Below, piece after piece: positions 1 through 7,289 of a stretch of 21,051 bases of DNA. The stretch spans positions 1 to 21,051 of the forward strand of contig JAUPLX010000004.1 in NCBI GenBank assembly GCA_030836665.1, read 5' to 3'. The DNA is from Patescibacteria group bacterium (lineage in GTDB: Bacteria; Patescibacteriota; Gracilibacteria; BD1-5; UBA2023). Positions within the stretch are counted from its first letter, which is position 1. Each line of letters opens with the position of its first letter. The translations under genes were made by a program, and so were the position numbers. Under the pieces are notes generated by a model. The model had not been told where the DNA came from. It saw only the letters and a list, made by a program, of their open reading frames with translations, and did not search any database.

Positions 1-68
1 GCCGGCAATATTCCAAAAGACCGTTTTTCCAACATCAGGCAAACGGTCGATTTCAAAACTAAGAAAGA

Positions 69-797
69 TTATCCACCCCTCCCCTCCATCCCCTTCTTCA
101 CCTCCCGCCAATCCGGATAAAACCGGTCCATGACGGCCTTGAATTTCGGGCCGTGGCCGCGTTCGATGAGGTGGGCGAGTTCGTGGACGACCACGTATTC
201 CACGGCGCGGAGCGGTTTCTTAGCCAATTCGAGACTGAGCCAAATGCGTTTGTCGCGGACGTTGCAAGTCCCCCACTTGGTCTTCATGGCCCGAACCCTC
301 CACTGTGAGGTTTTCACGCCCATTTCTTCTTCCCCTCGAAGCACCATTCCGGGGAGGATTTTTTTCAATTCGGACCGGTAGAATTCGTCGAGCAACGCCT
401 TACGGAATGTTTTACCGCTTCCGCTCGGAACCGCCAATACGATGGCATTTCCCCGGAGGGATGCCCGAGGTTTGGCGGATTCCTCGATTTCGAGGCGGCG
501 CGGTTCCCCGAAAAGATCGTGTGTCTCGCCGGAAACGTATTCGGACTCCGTTGCCGCAATTCCGTCCGCGACCTTCGACAAATGCTTGCGGATCCAATCC
601 ATCTTAGAAATCACGAAGGCCCGTATCGCCGCGTCCGTCGCGCGCAACGGCGCGGATACGCGAACCCGCCCCGTACCGGGATACACCGCGATGCGGAGCG
701 TTTTGACACGCTTTCGGTCGACTTCGACGTCGAAGTCGGGGAACCGTAGAACCGAGGGGTTGTTATCCGTTCGTAAGAATTTCCGTAAAATTTCCAT
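69..797 (-). CDS. YgjP-like (DUF45) zinc metallopeptidase
   Basis: This is a predicted zinc-dependent metallopeptidase of the YgjP/DUF45 family, 242 aa, close to the usual length. The C-terminal third carries the family signature: KWGTC at about residues 174-178 (the WGSC-type motif) and the zinc-binding HELAH motif at 205-209. A downstream H-G-P-K-F stretch, where the family has its third histidine, follows. The N-terminal half is the usual beta-rich region. There is no signal peptide or membrane segment, so it is probably cytoplasmic. Family members are linked to restriction systems and unknown proteolysis, and the physiological substrate is unknown. It ends with TAA and contains no in-frame TGA. 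It is divergent from dinD, with about 90 bases between the two starts, and I see no Shine-Dalgarno sequence before its ATG. The family is confident; the biological role is open. Confidence 0.88.
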   Translation of the reverse strand: MEILRKFLRTDNNPSVLRFPDFDVEVDRKRVKTLRIAVYPGTGRVRVSAPLRATDAAIRAFVISKMDWIRKHLSKVADGIAATESEYVSGETHDLFGEPRRLEIEESAKPRASLRGNAIVLAVPSGSGKTFRKALLDEFYRSELKKILPGMVLRGEEEMGVKTSQWRVRAMKTKWGTCNVRDKRIWLSLELAKKPLRAVEYVVVHELAHLIERGHGPKFKAVMDRFYPDWREVKKGMEGRGG

Positions 798-886
798 GAC
801 TCGGCAAGGTTGTCAGATAGAATCAACAGGCCACCGAGTAAAAACCGGCAAACGTCACGGAAAAGACTATCCACGAAACGCCAACC

Positions 887-1726
887 ATGAAATCCGAACT
901 CATATCTTCCCTTCTCGTCAACTTCGAATCCATCCGTCAAGAATCCGGCGGCGTCGAATTCTGGAGCGCGAGAGATCTTCAAAAACTGCTTTGATATGCC
1001 GAATGGCGGAATTTTGAAAAGTCAGTTCAAAAGGCGGTTGAATCCTGCAAGAATGCCTCCGTTGAGGCAAAAGACCATTTTGTTGAGTCCAACAAAATGG
1101 TCGACCTCGGAAGCGGTGCGGGACGTACCGTCGACGACGTTCTCCTTACGCGATATGCCGCCTATCTCGTGGCTCAGAACGGAGATTCCTCAAAACCTGA
1201 AATCGCTTTCGCCCAAGCATATTTCGCCATTCAAACCCGAAAGCAAGAACTTATCGAACAACGTCTTCTCGATTCCGAGCGAATAAAAGCTCGGGAGAAA
1301 CTCTCCGAAAGCGAAAAGGTCCTTTCGAGCGTAATATACGAGCGCGGCGTGGATGAAAAAGATTTTGCAATCATCCGTTCCCAAGGCGATAAGGCCCTTT
1401 TCGGAGGAAGGACTACTTTGGAAATGAAATCGAAATTGAAAATACCCGTCAGTCGACCTCTTGCGGATTTTCTCCCCACGCTCACAATCAAAGCCAAAGA
1501 CTTCGCCAACGAAATCACGAGTCACAACGTAGTGGAAAAGAATCTGAACGGAACGAATCCCATAACGAAGGAACACGTCGATAACAATCTCGCGGTTCGC
1601 AAAATGCTCCGGGAACGATGAGTAAGCCCAGAGAACTTACCACCGGCGGAAGACACGAAGAAAGTCCAGAAACGAATCGAGGGCGACACGAAAAACCTTT
1701 CCGAATCGACAAAGAAGAAAGAATAG
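887..1726 (+). CDS. dinD: DinD family DNA-damage-inducible protein (two UGA=Gly codons)
   Basis: This is a DinD homologue of 279 aa, close to the roughly 274 aa of the E. coli protein. E. coli DinD is a LexA-regulated SOS protein that disassembles RecA filaments. The N-terminal BRO-like region (W-S-A-R-D at about 26-30, then L-Q-K-L-L-[UGA]-Y-A-E-W-R) and the central L-T-R-Y-A-A-Y-L-V-A-Q-N-G-D and Y-F-A-I-Q-T-R segments match the family. In-frame TGA codons lie at 992-994 (codon 36) and 1619-1621 (codon 245). Both fall where the family has glycine (LLGY; R-E-R-G-x-x-P-E-x-L-P). Read with the standard code the gene would appear as two or three fragments. It ends with TAG. A TAGAAT hexamer at 818-823 could be its -10, but I see no convincing -35 or LexA box. 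A bidirectional terminator follows at 1809-1840. Confidence 0.9.
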
Positions 1727-1808
1727 GGATTTTCCAATAGTCGATGAACGCGACCTTCGCGCCGTATACGATTATCGAACGGGCCGAAAAAAGGAGTTCG
1801 TACGAAAT

Positions 1809-1840
1809 GAAATCCCCCGGCCTTGCGGTCGGGGGATTTT
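1809..1840. terminator. Bidirectional Rho-independent terminator
   Basis: An A-rich run leads into TCCCCCG, a short GC-rich loop and CGGGGGA, then a T-run. On either strand this makes a GC-rich hairpin followed by U residues. It lies between the convergent dinD (+) and the membrane protein gene (-), so it can end both transcripts. Confidence 0.8.
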
Positions 1841-1891
1841 TCGGTCGGGCCGTCCGGCATTCCGAAGAAGCCGGGGACTCCGGGGTAGCGA

Positions 1892-2497
1892 CTATGAGAC
1901 GCGGGCGTATTCGCCTTCGATTACGCCCGTCGTGTTGCGGAAGTCGCCTTTTTCGACGGGCCCTTCGCGCACTTCGAACTTGGCGAGGAACTTCTTCGCG
2001 TTTTCTGCGACGGCGAAGAAGCCGAACTTGAGCACGAGAACGCTCAATACGAAGAAGAACGCCGTAACGGTGGAGCCGGTAAGGGCCAAGGATGCCGCAA
2101 GGCCGATGTGGGCGATCCAGCCGACCGCTTTCCTGGCCGACGGTTTCCCTTTGGCCATCCGCAACGTACCGCGATTCAAGAAGAAGCCGTCCGCCTTGTC
2201 GCCGGTCTTATCCGCCAAGACGGAGGCGGTGACGACCATGAAGAAGCCGCTGATGCCGTAGAGCAGGATTCCCAGCCACGTCACGACGACGGCGACGTTG
2301 ACCAAGGGGGCCGTTTCCGGTACGAAGAGCGTGGCTACGAGGATGCCGATGAGCGCGAAGATGGTGAAGAGAACGACGTAACCCTTGATGGATTTTTCGT
2401 CTTCCGCTTCCCAGACGCGCTTGGCGGCCTCTTTGGTATGGGGCGGCAAACCGAGGTCGTCGAGTTGCTTTTGGTCTTTGTTCGAAAGCGTGGGCAT
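1892..2497 (-). CDS. Hypothetical four-helix membrane protein
   Basis: I do not recognise this 201-aa protein. It has a charged N-terminal segment of about 39 residues. Four hydrophobic stretches fit membrane helices at roughly 40-59, 67-92, 124-140 and 142-163. A basic loop (around 110-123) lies between helices 2 and 3, and the C-terminal tail of about 38 residues is polar. There is no signal peptide and no catalytic motif. It ends with TAG and has no in-frame TGA. Unusually for this window, the start is preceded by a perfect AGGAGG at a 9-base distance, so the start is well supported. It has its own candidate promoter at 2548-2574 and is convergent with dinD. It looks like a stand-alone inner-membrane protein of unknown function. 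Confidence 0.8.
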   Translation of the reverse strand: MPTLSNKDQKQLDDLGLPPHTKEAAKRVWEAEDEKSIKGYVVLFTIFALIGILVATLFVPETAPLVNVAVVVTWLGILLYGISGFFMVVTASVLADKTGDKADGFFLNRGTLRMAKGKPSARKAVGWIAHIGLAASLALTGSTVTAFFFVLSVLVLKFGFFAVAENAKKFLAKFEVREGPVEKGDFRNTTGVIEGEYARVS

Positions 2498-2506
2498 GGT
2501 TTGTTC

Positions 2507-2512
2507 CCTCCT
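2507..2512 (-). promoter_or_regulatory. Shine-Dalgarno site (AGGAGG) of the membrane protein gene
   Basis: AGGAGG on the minus strand, 9 bases before the ATG at 2497. It is the only perfect Shine-Dalgarno sequence I see in front of any gene here, which makes it notable and fixes this start. Confidence 0.8.
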
Positions 2513-2547
2513 CTGAAATTGGAATTGCCGAAATTGCCTACCGGATA

Positions 2548-2574
2548 AAAATACTCCGTTTCCCCGGAAGTCAA
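2548..2574 (-). promoter_or_regulatory. Candidate sigma70 promoter for the membrane protein gene
   Basis: On the minus strand, TTGACT (2574-2569) is followed after 15 bases by TATTTT (2553-2548). The -35 is good; the -10 is weak and the spacing short. It lies 51 bases upstream of the start at 2497. Confidence 0.45.
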
Positions 2575-2654
2575 TTCGTATTTGACATCATGATTATTTA
2601 TGTTTTTAGAATGCGCTTCCAATGGGACGGACGAGGGTGAATTCAAAAACAATG

Positions 2655-2666
2655 CGGACATGTCCG
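2655..2666. promoter_or_regulatory. 12-bp perfect palindrome upstream of the rhuM-fic promoter
   Basis: CGGACATGTCCG is a perfect palindrome located 31 bases upstream of the candidate -35 of the Fic gene and followed by a T-run. It could be an operator for a dimeric regulator, or a short terminator-like hairpin. Only the symmetry is seen; the function is inferred. Confidence 0.35.
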
Positions 2667-2696
2667 TTTTTTCCCGAATTTTTCGCGCGGTTTTCC

Positions 2697-2724
2697 TTGG
2701 AATGCCAATTTTTGCGGATAGTAT
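2697..2724 (+). promoter_or_regulatory. Candidate sigma70 promoter for rhuM-fic
   Basis: TTGGAA (2697-2702), a 16-base spacer and TAGTAT (2719-2724) lie 29 bases before the ATG at 2754. The position supports that start over the upstream in-frame ATG at 2622. A second TTGACA at 2582-2587 lies further upstream. Confidence 0.5.
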
Positions 2725-2753
2725 CGGGAACATACCATCGTAACCCCCATCCC

Positions 2754-3752
2754 ATGGCACCCCAAGCCATCGAACCCGTCGTGTATCAGGGAAAGGACGG
2801 GGCGATAGAATTCAGAATCGACGCACGGGCTGAAACGGTCTGGGCGAGCCTGGAACAAATCGCTTCCATTTTCGGGCGCGACAAATCCGTGATTTCTCGT
2901 CACCTTTCGAAGATTTTTTCCGAAGGGGAATTGGATCGAAGTTCAACTGTTGCAAAAAATGCAACAGCTCAGAAAGAAGGTGGAAGAACGGTGGTTCGAG
3001 ATATCGATTACTACAATCTCGACGTCATCCTTTCGGTGGGATACCGGGTAAATTCAAAAACCGCCACCAAATTCCGCCAATGGGCCACAAAAACCCTCCG
3101 GCAGTACGTTTCCGAAGGCTATGCCGTCAATGTCTCCCGCATCGAGAGCAATTACGAAGCCTTCCTGAAAGCTGTGGAAGACGTCAAAAAATGCCTTCCG
3201 GTCGGTTCGGGCATGGGGTCGGACGAAACGCTTGATCTCGTTCGGCTCTTCGCGTCGACGTGGTTCTCACTCGACGCGTACGACCGTTCGAACCTGCCGG
3301 AATCCGGATGGAATAGGACGCAGGTTGAATTAGCGGCATCCGACCTCGCTTCGGCCATCGCCGAACTCAAGGCCGACCTCCTTTCCAAGGGTGAAGCCAC
3401 CGAACTCTTCGCCCAAGAGAAGATTGTCGGAAACCTCGCCGGAATCGTAGGCAACGTGATGCAGTCGGTCTTCGGCGAAGACGCGTACCCCACGCTCGAA
3501 GAGAAGGCCACGCACCTCCTCTATTTCATCATCAAGAACCATCCGTTCAACGATGGCAATAAGCGATCGGGCGCGTTCGCCTTCGTGTGGTTTTTACGCA
3601 AAGCCGGCATCCTCGACGCCACGCGGATGTCGCCCGAAGCCCTCACGGCCCTCGCACTGCTCATCGCGGAGAGCGATCCCAAGGAAAAAAGCCGGGTGAT
3701 TGGGCTGGTTTTGATACTGCTCAGGAAAGATGCGGGCGATTCGGGAAAATAA
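2754..3752 (+). CDS. RhuM family protein with C-terminal Fic domain
   Basis: This 332-aa protein joins an N-terminal RhuM-type region to a C-terminal Fic/Doc domain. In the RhuM region, Q-I-A-S-I-F-G-R-D-K-S-V-I-S-R-H at 35-50 looks like a DNA-binding helix-turn-helix, followed by Y-Y-N-L-D-V-I-L-S-V-G-Y-R-V-N. The Fic core motif H-P-F-N-D-G-N-K-R-S-G lies at about 263-273 and fits the consensus HxFx[D/E]GNxR with every catalytic residue present. Active Fic proteins transfer AMP or other nucleotide groups to target hydroxyls; RhuM proteins are widespread in pathogens and on mobile elements, and their targets are mostly unknown. I chose ATG 2754 because the 44 residues added by ATG 2622 do not look like protein. 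I see no small antitoxin gene beside it. It ends with TAA just before a strong terminator. Confidence 0.9.
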   Translation: MAPQAIEPVVYQGKDGAIEFRIDARAETVWASLEQIASIFGRDKSVISRHLSKIFSEGELDRSSTVAKNATAQKEGGRTVVRDIDYYNLDVILSVGYRVNSKTATKFRQWATKTLRQYVSEGYAVNVSRIESNYEAFLKAVEDVKKCLPVGSGMGSDETLDLVRLFASTWFSLDAYDRSNLPESGWNRTQVELAASDLASAIAELKADLLSKGEATELFAQEKIVGNLAGIVGNVMQSVFGEDAYPTLEEKATHLLYFIIKNHPFNDGNKRSGAFAFVWFLRKAGILDATRMSPEALTALALLIAESDPKEKSRVIGLVLILLRKDAGDSGK

Positions 3753-3766
3753 TGCTTCGGGCATTG

Positions 3767-3792
3767 AAAATCCCCCGTCACCGGGGGATTTT
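3767..3792. terminator. Bidirectional terminator between rhuM-fic and the tRNA-Thr operon
   Basis: AAAATCCCCC, a six-base loop (GTCACC) and GGGGGATTTT form a 10-bp inverted repeat followed by further T residues. It serves rhuM-fic on the plus strand and the adk-hemW-tRNA transcription unit on the minus strand. Confidence 0.88.
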
Positions 3793-3802
3793 TTATTTCG
3801 AA

Positions 3803-3878
3803 TGGAGCCGCTGACCGGGGTTGAACCGGTGACCTCATCCTTACCATGGATGCGCTCTACCTACTGAGCTACAGCGGC
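3803..3878 (-). tRNA. tRNA-Thr (anticodon GGU), CCA encoded
   Basis: All arms can be read on the minus strand. The acceptor stem GCCGCTG pairs with CAGCGGC and the D arm is GCTCAGTAGGTAGAGC. The anticodon stem CATCC/GGATG carries the loop ATGGTAA with anticodon GGT. The T arm ACCGG/CCGGT carries the loop TTCAACC. The discriminator is T and the encoded CCA occupies 3805-3803. The 76-base gene begins 8 bases after the hemW stop on the same strand, so it is probably co-transcribed with hemW. It decodes ACC/ACU threonine codons and is not the recoding tRNA-Gly(UCA), which is absent from this window. Confidence 0.95.
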
Positions 3879-3886
3879 CTACTTTC

Positions 3887-4948
3887 CTAAATTAGCCCGG
3901 CTATTATATGGTCGAGCAAAAAAATTCAAGCCGGAGTTGGGAGAATTTTTCCATCCTTCTCGACAATCCATCCCAAAGCGGCGAATTCGTCACGTTTGGA
4001 CGGGTCGGCAACGAGTTCCGACGGTAAGGAAAACGTCCGGATTCCGCAAAGCGCCTCCTCGATCCGCACCTGTTCGCCGGTGAGACGTTCCCGGGATACG
4101 GTATCTCATCGGTAATATCCGGCGAACGACGCCGCGTTTTCGAAGCGCTCGCCTTTCCAGAGCGACGCCGCCGAGAGACCGAACGCGCGGACGTCGCGGC
4201 GTTCCCAGTATCCGCGGTTGTGCCGCGATTCGTGGCCCGGTTTGGCAAAATTCGAAACTTCGTAGTGGACGAACCCCTTCCGTATCAGGAAATCGCGGCA
4301 CGCGAGGAATTCCTCCCGGACCGACTCGGTATCGGCGTGCGTGCCGCTCCAGTTTTTCGGATAGGAACCCTCTTCGAGCAGATACGCGCTCGTATGGGTA
4401 AGCGGAAATTCGGCATGGAGGCGTTCCATGGCGGAAAGCGTTCCCTTCGGCTTCTCCTGCGGAAGTCCGAGGATGAGGTCGGCGTTCACGTTCGCGAATC
4501 CGGCGTCGAATGCCGATTTCAGCCCCGCCATCGTCGTTTTCGCGTCTTTTCGGCCCACGGTAGCCAATACGGCATCATCGAGCGATTGGACCCCCACCGA
4601 GAGCCGCGTAACGCCGGTTTCAAGGAGGGCCCGGCAGAATTCCGGGGTTAAATCCTCAGGATTGGCTTCCACGGTAATTTCCGCGTCCTCCGCCATTCCG
4701 AAACGGTCCGAAAATTGGCGGATTACCGTACCGATCCTCGCTACCCCTACGGCTGAGGGCGTTCCGCCTCCGAAGTAGAGGGTTTCGACCTTCCCGACGT
4801 CCCCTTCCGCGTCCGCGAATGCCGAAACCTCGGCGAAGAGCGCCGCGAAATACCGCGACACCTGCGCTTCGCGCACGAAAGGCGTGAGCGCGAACTTGCA
4901 GTATCCGCACTTCTGCCGGCAAAAAGGAACGTGGACGTAGGCGCGCAT
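3887..4948 (-). CDS. hemW: HemW-like radical SAM protein (two UGA=Gly codons)
   Basis: This 353-aa radical SAM protein is of the HemW (heme chaperone) / HemN-like family. It opens with the [4Fe-4S] cluster motif in H-V-P-F-C-x3-C-x2-C (Cys 10, 14, 17). Y-F-G-G-G-T-P-S, E-A-N-P-E-D-L-T, S-V-G-V-Q-S and D-L-I-L-G-L-P-Q-E follow in family order. TGA codons at 4108-4106 (codon 281) and 3928-3926 (codon 341) would truncate the standard reading. Read through as glycine, the last 73 residues supply the usual C-terminal HemW domain, ending in L-P-T-P-A-[G]-I-F-L-L-D, the family's L-T-P-x-G region. It ends with TAG. Its ATG overlaps the TAA of the upstream nuclease by one base (TAATG), so translation is coupled. 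These proteins are often annotated as coproporphyrinogen oxidase; true HemN activity is unlikely in a lineage without heme synthesis. The family is sure, the exact function is not. Confidence 0.9.
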
Positions 4949-5697
4949 TAGGCTTCGATTTCGAGAAGGAGCGGCGCATGGTCGGAGACCGCGTCGGGCA
5001 ATACGGCGAAATCGCGGACGGCGACCCCCCGTACGAGGGCATAATCGGCATACGGCGACCACCTCGGATCGAAATGGTGGGTCCGGGTCGATCGGACGCC
5101 CTTCTCTTTGATGAGGTTCCGGAAACCGGCGCGTTCGAAGACGGCGATGCTTTCGGTATTCGGGTTGAGGTTGAAATCCCCCAGGACCGCTATCGGCCCT
5201 TCTTCGCGGTCGAACGCGCCCATCATCCGGTTCGACTGCTCGATGCGCTCGGGGAGGTCGTCCTTTCCCGTGCCTTTCCGCCAGAGCCCGTGGAAATTCG
5301 CTACGCGGATTCCGTTGCCGAGCCGGACGACGAAGACGCTCCTCGCGTGTTCCCCTTCGAGACCGGATTCGAGCGGTTCGTCGGGACCGTCGCGGAAAAC
5401 GAACGCGGTCGTATCCGAAACGATGCCGATCTTCTTCCGAACGAACGTCGCGAGGCCGTAGCGGCTCCCGTACGATGCCGAAAAACGCCCTTCGAAATCC
5501 GACAGTACCGCGACGAGCCGTTCGAAAAGCGCGTGGTCGCCAGTCGGATGGAAGGGTGGCAGCGGTCCGGTGGCGTCCGTTTCGCGAAAAACTTCCTGGA
5601 AACAGAAAACGTCCGTGGTCGCGGAGCGCGTGCGGACGAATTCGAGGAGGTCGGGCGAGAGCCTTCCTCCCCAGCAATTGAGCGAGATAATTTTCAT
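4948..5697 (-). CDS. Endonuclease/exonuclease/phosphatase (EEP) family protein, copy 1
   Basis: A 249-aa member of the metal-dependent EEP superfamily (DNase I / AP endonuclease fold). It shows the N-terminal L-N-C-W-G motif (6-10) with the metal-binding Asn, the F-C-F-Q-E motif with catalytic Glu 35, A-N-F-H-G-L-W near 143, G-D-F-N-L-N-P near 183, and the terminal S-D-H-A-P-L-L motif with the catalytic Asp-His pair at 239-240. There is no signal peptide, so it probably acts in the cytoplasm; substrates in this superfamily range from DNA to phospholipids and cannot be told apart here. The longer ORF opening near 5916 overlaps the upstream copy; ATG 5697 gives the same length and N-terminus as the paralogue. 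It ends in TAA, overlapping the hemW start by one base. It lies 47 bases downstream of its tandem paralogue. Confidence 0.9.
   Translation of the reverse strand: MKIISLNCWGGRLSPDLLEFVRTRSATTDVFCFQEVFRETDATGPLPPFHPTGDHALFERLVAVLSDFEGRFSASYGSRYGLATFVRKKIGIVSDTTAFVFRDGPDEPLESGLEGEHARSVFVVRLGNGIRVANFHGLWRKGTGKDDLPERIEQSNRMMGAFDREEGPIAVLGDFNLNPNTESIAVFERAGFRNLIKEKGVRSTRTHHFDPRWSPYADYALVRGVAVRDFAVLPDAVSDHAPLLLEIEA
4956..5004. repeat. Direct repeat A, 3' end of EEP copy 1
   Basis: A 49-bp segment matching 5753-5801 with one mismatch. It encodes the C-terminus around S-D-H-A-P-L-L-L-E-I of the two tandem EEP genes. Identity at synonymous sites is higher than elsewhere in the pair, which suggests gene conversion or a recent duplication trace. 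Confidence 0.85.
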
Positions 5698-5744
5698 AAA
5701 GACGCGGTACGGAAGTGGTACGGGTGGGATTCGAACGCATCCCC

Positions 5745-6494
5745 TTACGCGGCGATTTCGAGAAGGAGCGGCGCATGGTCGGAGACCACGTCGGGCAATA
5801 CGCGGAAGTCTCGGACCGGAACGTCCGGGGTCACGAGGGCATAGTCGGCGTATTTTCCGGGTTTTTCGTAGAGCGGTGTGCGGGTCGAAGTGATTCCGAA
5901 CCGTTCCACCAGGCACGAGAATCCGGCGTCGGAAAACATGCGGTAACTCCTGGTGTCGGGGTTGAGGTTGAAATCGCCCATGAGGATCTTCGGCCCTTCG
6001 AGCGGAAGTACCGCCGCGAGGATTTTTTCGGATTGCGCGATACGGTCCGGGTGGTCGCCCTTTCCGTATCCGCCGATCCAGAGCCCGTGGAGATTGGCCA
6101 AATGGATTCCGTTGCCCAGAGTGGTGACGAGCACCTTCCTCGAATGCGCGCCTTCGTTTCCGACGGCGAGCCTTATGCGCGTATCGTCGAGGTGGACGAA
6201 CCTCTCGAAGCTGTCGGCGATGCCCACCGATTCGCGGACGAAAGTGGCAATGCCGTAGTCGTTGCCGTAAAACGTGGCGAACCGGTGTTCGAAACCGGGA
6301 AGCAGTTCGGAAAAGGTTTCCACGGTATTGCGGATTTCCTTGGGATCGAAGAGGGGATCGAATTCGTCGTCCCCCGTGTCGCGCATCATTTCTTGGAAAC
6401 AGAACGCGTCCACGCTATCGCGGTGGGCAATGAGGAAATCGAGAATTTCCGGATTGATTCGGGCTCCCCAGCAATTGAGCGAGATGATTTTCAT
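5745..6494 (-). CDS. Endonuclease/exonuclease/phosphatase (EEP) family protein, copy 2
   Basis: A 249-aa EEP-superfamily protein and tandem paralogue of the next gene downstream, with exactly the same length. It begins with the same eight residues and carries L-N-C-W-G (6-10), F-C-F-Q-E (Glu 35), A-N-L-H-G (143-147), G-D-F-N-L-N-P (183-189) and S-D-H (238-240), so all the catalytic positions expected of a metal-dependent phosphodiesterase are present. The middle has diverged clearly from copy 1 while both ends remain almost identical in DNA. No signal peptide is seen. It starts 6 bases after the adk stop, which places it in the adk transcription unit, and ends in TAA. A separate substrate from copy 1 is possible but cannot be judged from sequence. 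Confidence 0.9.
   Translation of the reverse strand: MKIISLNCWGARINPEILDFLIAHRDSVDAFCFQEMMRDTGDDEFDPLFDPKEIRNTVETFSELLPGFEHRFATFYGNDYGIATFVRESVGIADSFERFVHLDDTRIRLAVGNEGAHSRKVLVTTLGNGIHLANLHGLWIGGYGKGDHPDRIAQSEKILAAVLPLEGPKILMGDFNLNPDTRSYRMFSDAGFSCLVERFGITSTRTPLYEKPGKYADYALVTPDVPVRDFRVLPDVVSDHAPLLLEIAA
5753..5801. repeat. Direct repeat B, 3' end of EEP copy 2
   Basis: Partner of the 49-bp repeat at 4956-5004, with 48 of 49 bases identical. The 5' ends of the two genes also match almost perfectly over about 29 bases (5669-5697 and 6466-6494, one mismatch). Confidence 0.85.
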
Positions 6495-6500
6495 ACGTGC

Positions 6501-7133
6501 CTATTTTTCGTCTCCGTAAGCGGACAGAACGACTTCGATGTGCGAGAACACCTCGTCCACGCCCTTGCTCGCGTCGATGTGGTAGACTCGGCGGCCTTCG
6601 CCCGCCCATGCGGCCAAGAGCGGCAGGGTGTTTTGATAGAACGTGTCGATGCGCTTGGCGACGGCTTCGGGGTGGTCGTCATCGCGCTTCACGAGTTTCG
6701 CTCCGGTATACGGCGAAAAGTCGCCCTTGAAATCGCCGGGGAAAGATTCTCCGGTAGTCGGGTCGATGCGGCGGCCGGCGAGGCGACGGATGGCTTCGTC
6801 GCGTTCGAGGTCGAGAAAAATGACGAAGTAATCGGGAAAGACTCCGTCGAAGAGGGATTTTTGATCGGCGTTGCGGGGAATGCCGTCGAAAACGATGCGT
6901 CCGCCCTTATGGGTGTCGCGGTAATGCTGGAGGATGGTGCCGACGAGTTCGGGCGAGACGAGCGCGCCGGAATCGAGACAAGCCTTCACCTCGGCGCTCT
7001 TCGGGTGCCCGAGCGTGGTGAAATTACGAAGCTTTTGTCCCATTTCAAAAAAGGAGCAATTGAATTTTTCGAGGATCTTACGGGCCTGGGTGCCTTTACC
7101 GGAACCCTGGATTCCTACGAGGAGGATGTGCAT
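6501..7133 (-). CDS. adk: Adenylate kinase
   Basis: Adenylate kinase, 210 aa, converts ATP + AMP to two ADP in the cytoplasm. The P-loop G-I-Q-G-S-G-K-G-T lies at 7-15. The AMP-binding F-D-G-I-P-R-N motif stands in place of the common D-G-F-P-R. The LID region begins with G-R-R-I-D-P-T-T-G and closes with the R-D-D-D segment; no zinc cysteines are seen. It ends with TAG and has no in-frame TGA. It is the first gene of the minus-strand unit that continues into the two EEP genes, hemW and tRNA-Thr. In many bacteria adk directly follows secY. Here it lies in the same orientation but about 3.5 kb downstream of secY, with other loci between. I see no Shine-Dalgarno sequence. Confidence 0.95.
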   Translation of the reverse strand: MHILLVGIQGSGKGTQARKILEKFNCSFFEMGQKLRNFTTLGHPKSAEVKACLDSGALVSPELVGTILQHYRDTHKGGRIVFDGIPRNADQKSLFDGVFPDYFVIFLDLERDEAIRRLAGRRIDPTTGESFPGDFKGDFSPYTGAKLVKRDDDHPEAVAKRIDTFYQNTLPLLAAWAGEGRRVYHIDASKGVDEVFSHIEVVLSAYGDEK

Positions 7134-7289
7134 GGTAATTGGGTTACTTCAGTAATCGTAGCACGTTTTTCAAAAGCGACGAGTTCGGATGACGTTCGAG
7201 TATCGCAAGCGAAACGTACTTGGCGGTACGTTGAGTGCGAAACGGAGAACGGAATTCGAAATCGGAAGCTTTTCAAAAATGTACCCCTT

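Noticed and set aside
1..120. Open plus-strand frame entering from the window edge and ending at TAA 118-120
   Set aside because: Only ~39 codons are visible, about 50 bases overlap the ygjP-like gene, and the part within the overlap is low complexity. Not enough to call a CDS.
965..1170. CGA/CGG arginine codons possibly reassigned, as reported for some relatives
   Set aside because: In dinD, CGA in T-R-Y-A-A-Y and CGG in A-E-W-R-N-F fall at arginines of the family, so these codons keep their standard meaning here.
887..1726. TGA codons in dinD, hemW and the fibre gene as evidence of pseudogenes
   Set aside because: Frames and family motifs continue across every TGA, and the same occurs in three essential ribosomal genes at conserved glycines. 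Recoding explains all cases with one rule.
1725..1810. Short protein-like frame after dinD (I-V-D-E-R-D-L-R-A-V-Y-D-Y-R-T-G)
   Set aside because: It has no start codon, overlaps the end of dinD in another frame and runs into the terminator. It may be a decayed gene piece but cannot be supported.
2622..2753. Upstream in-frame start for the RhuM-Fic gene at ATG 2622
   Set aside because: The added 44 residues are not protein-like, span a palindrome and a good promoter, and precede the normal RhuM N-terminus.
5716..5735. tRNA 3'-end-like sequence between the EEP genes (minus-strand TTCGAATCCC ... CCA)
   Set aside because: The T-stem does not pair with the bases upstream of the loop and no acceptor 5' strand, D arm or anticodon arm exists. 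It resembles a tRNA tail only by chance or as a remnant.
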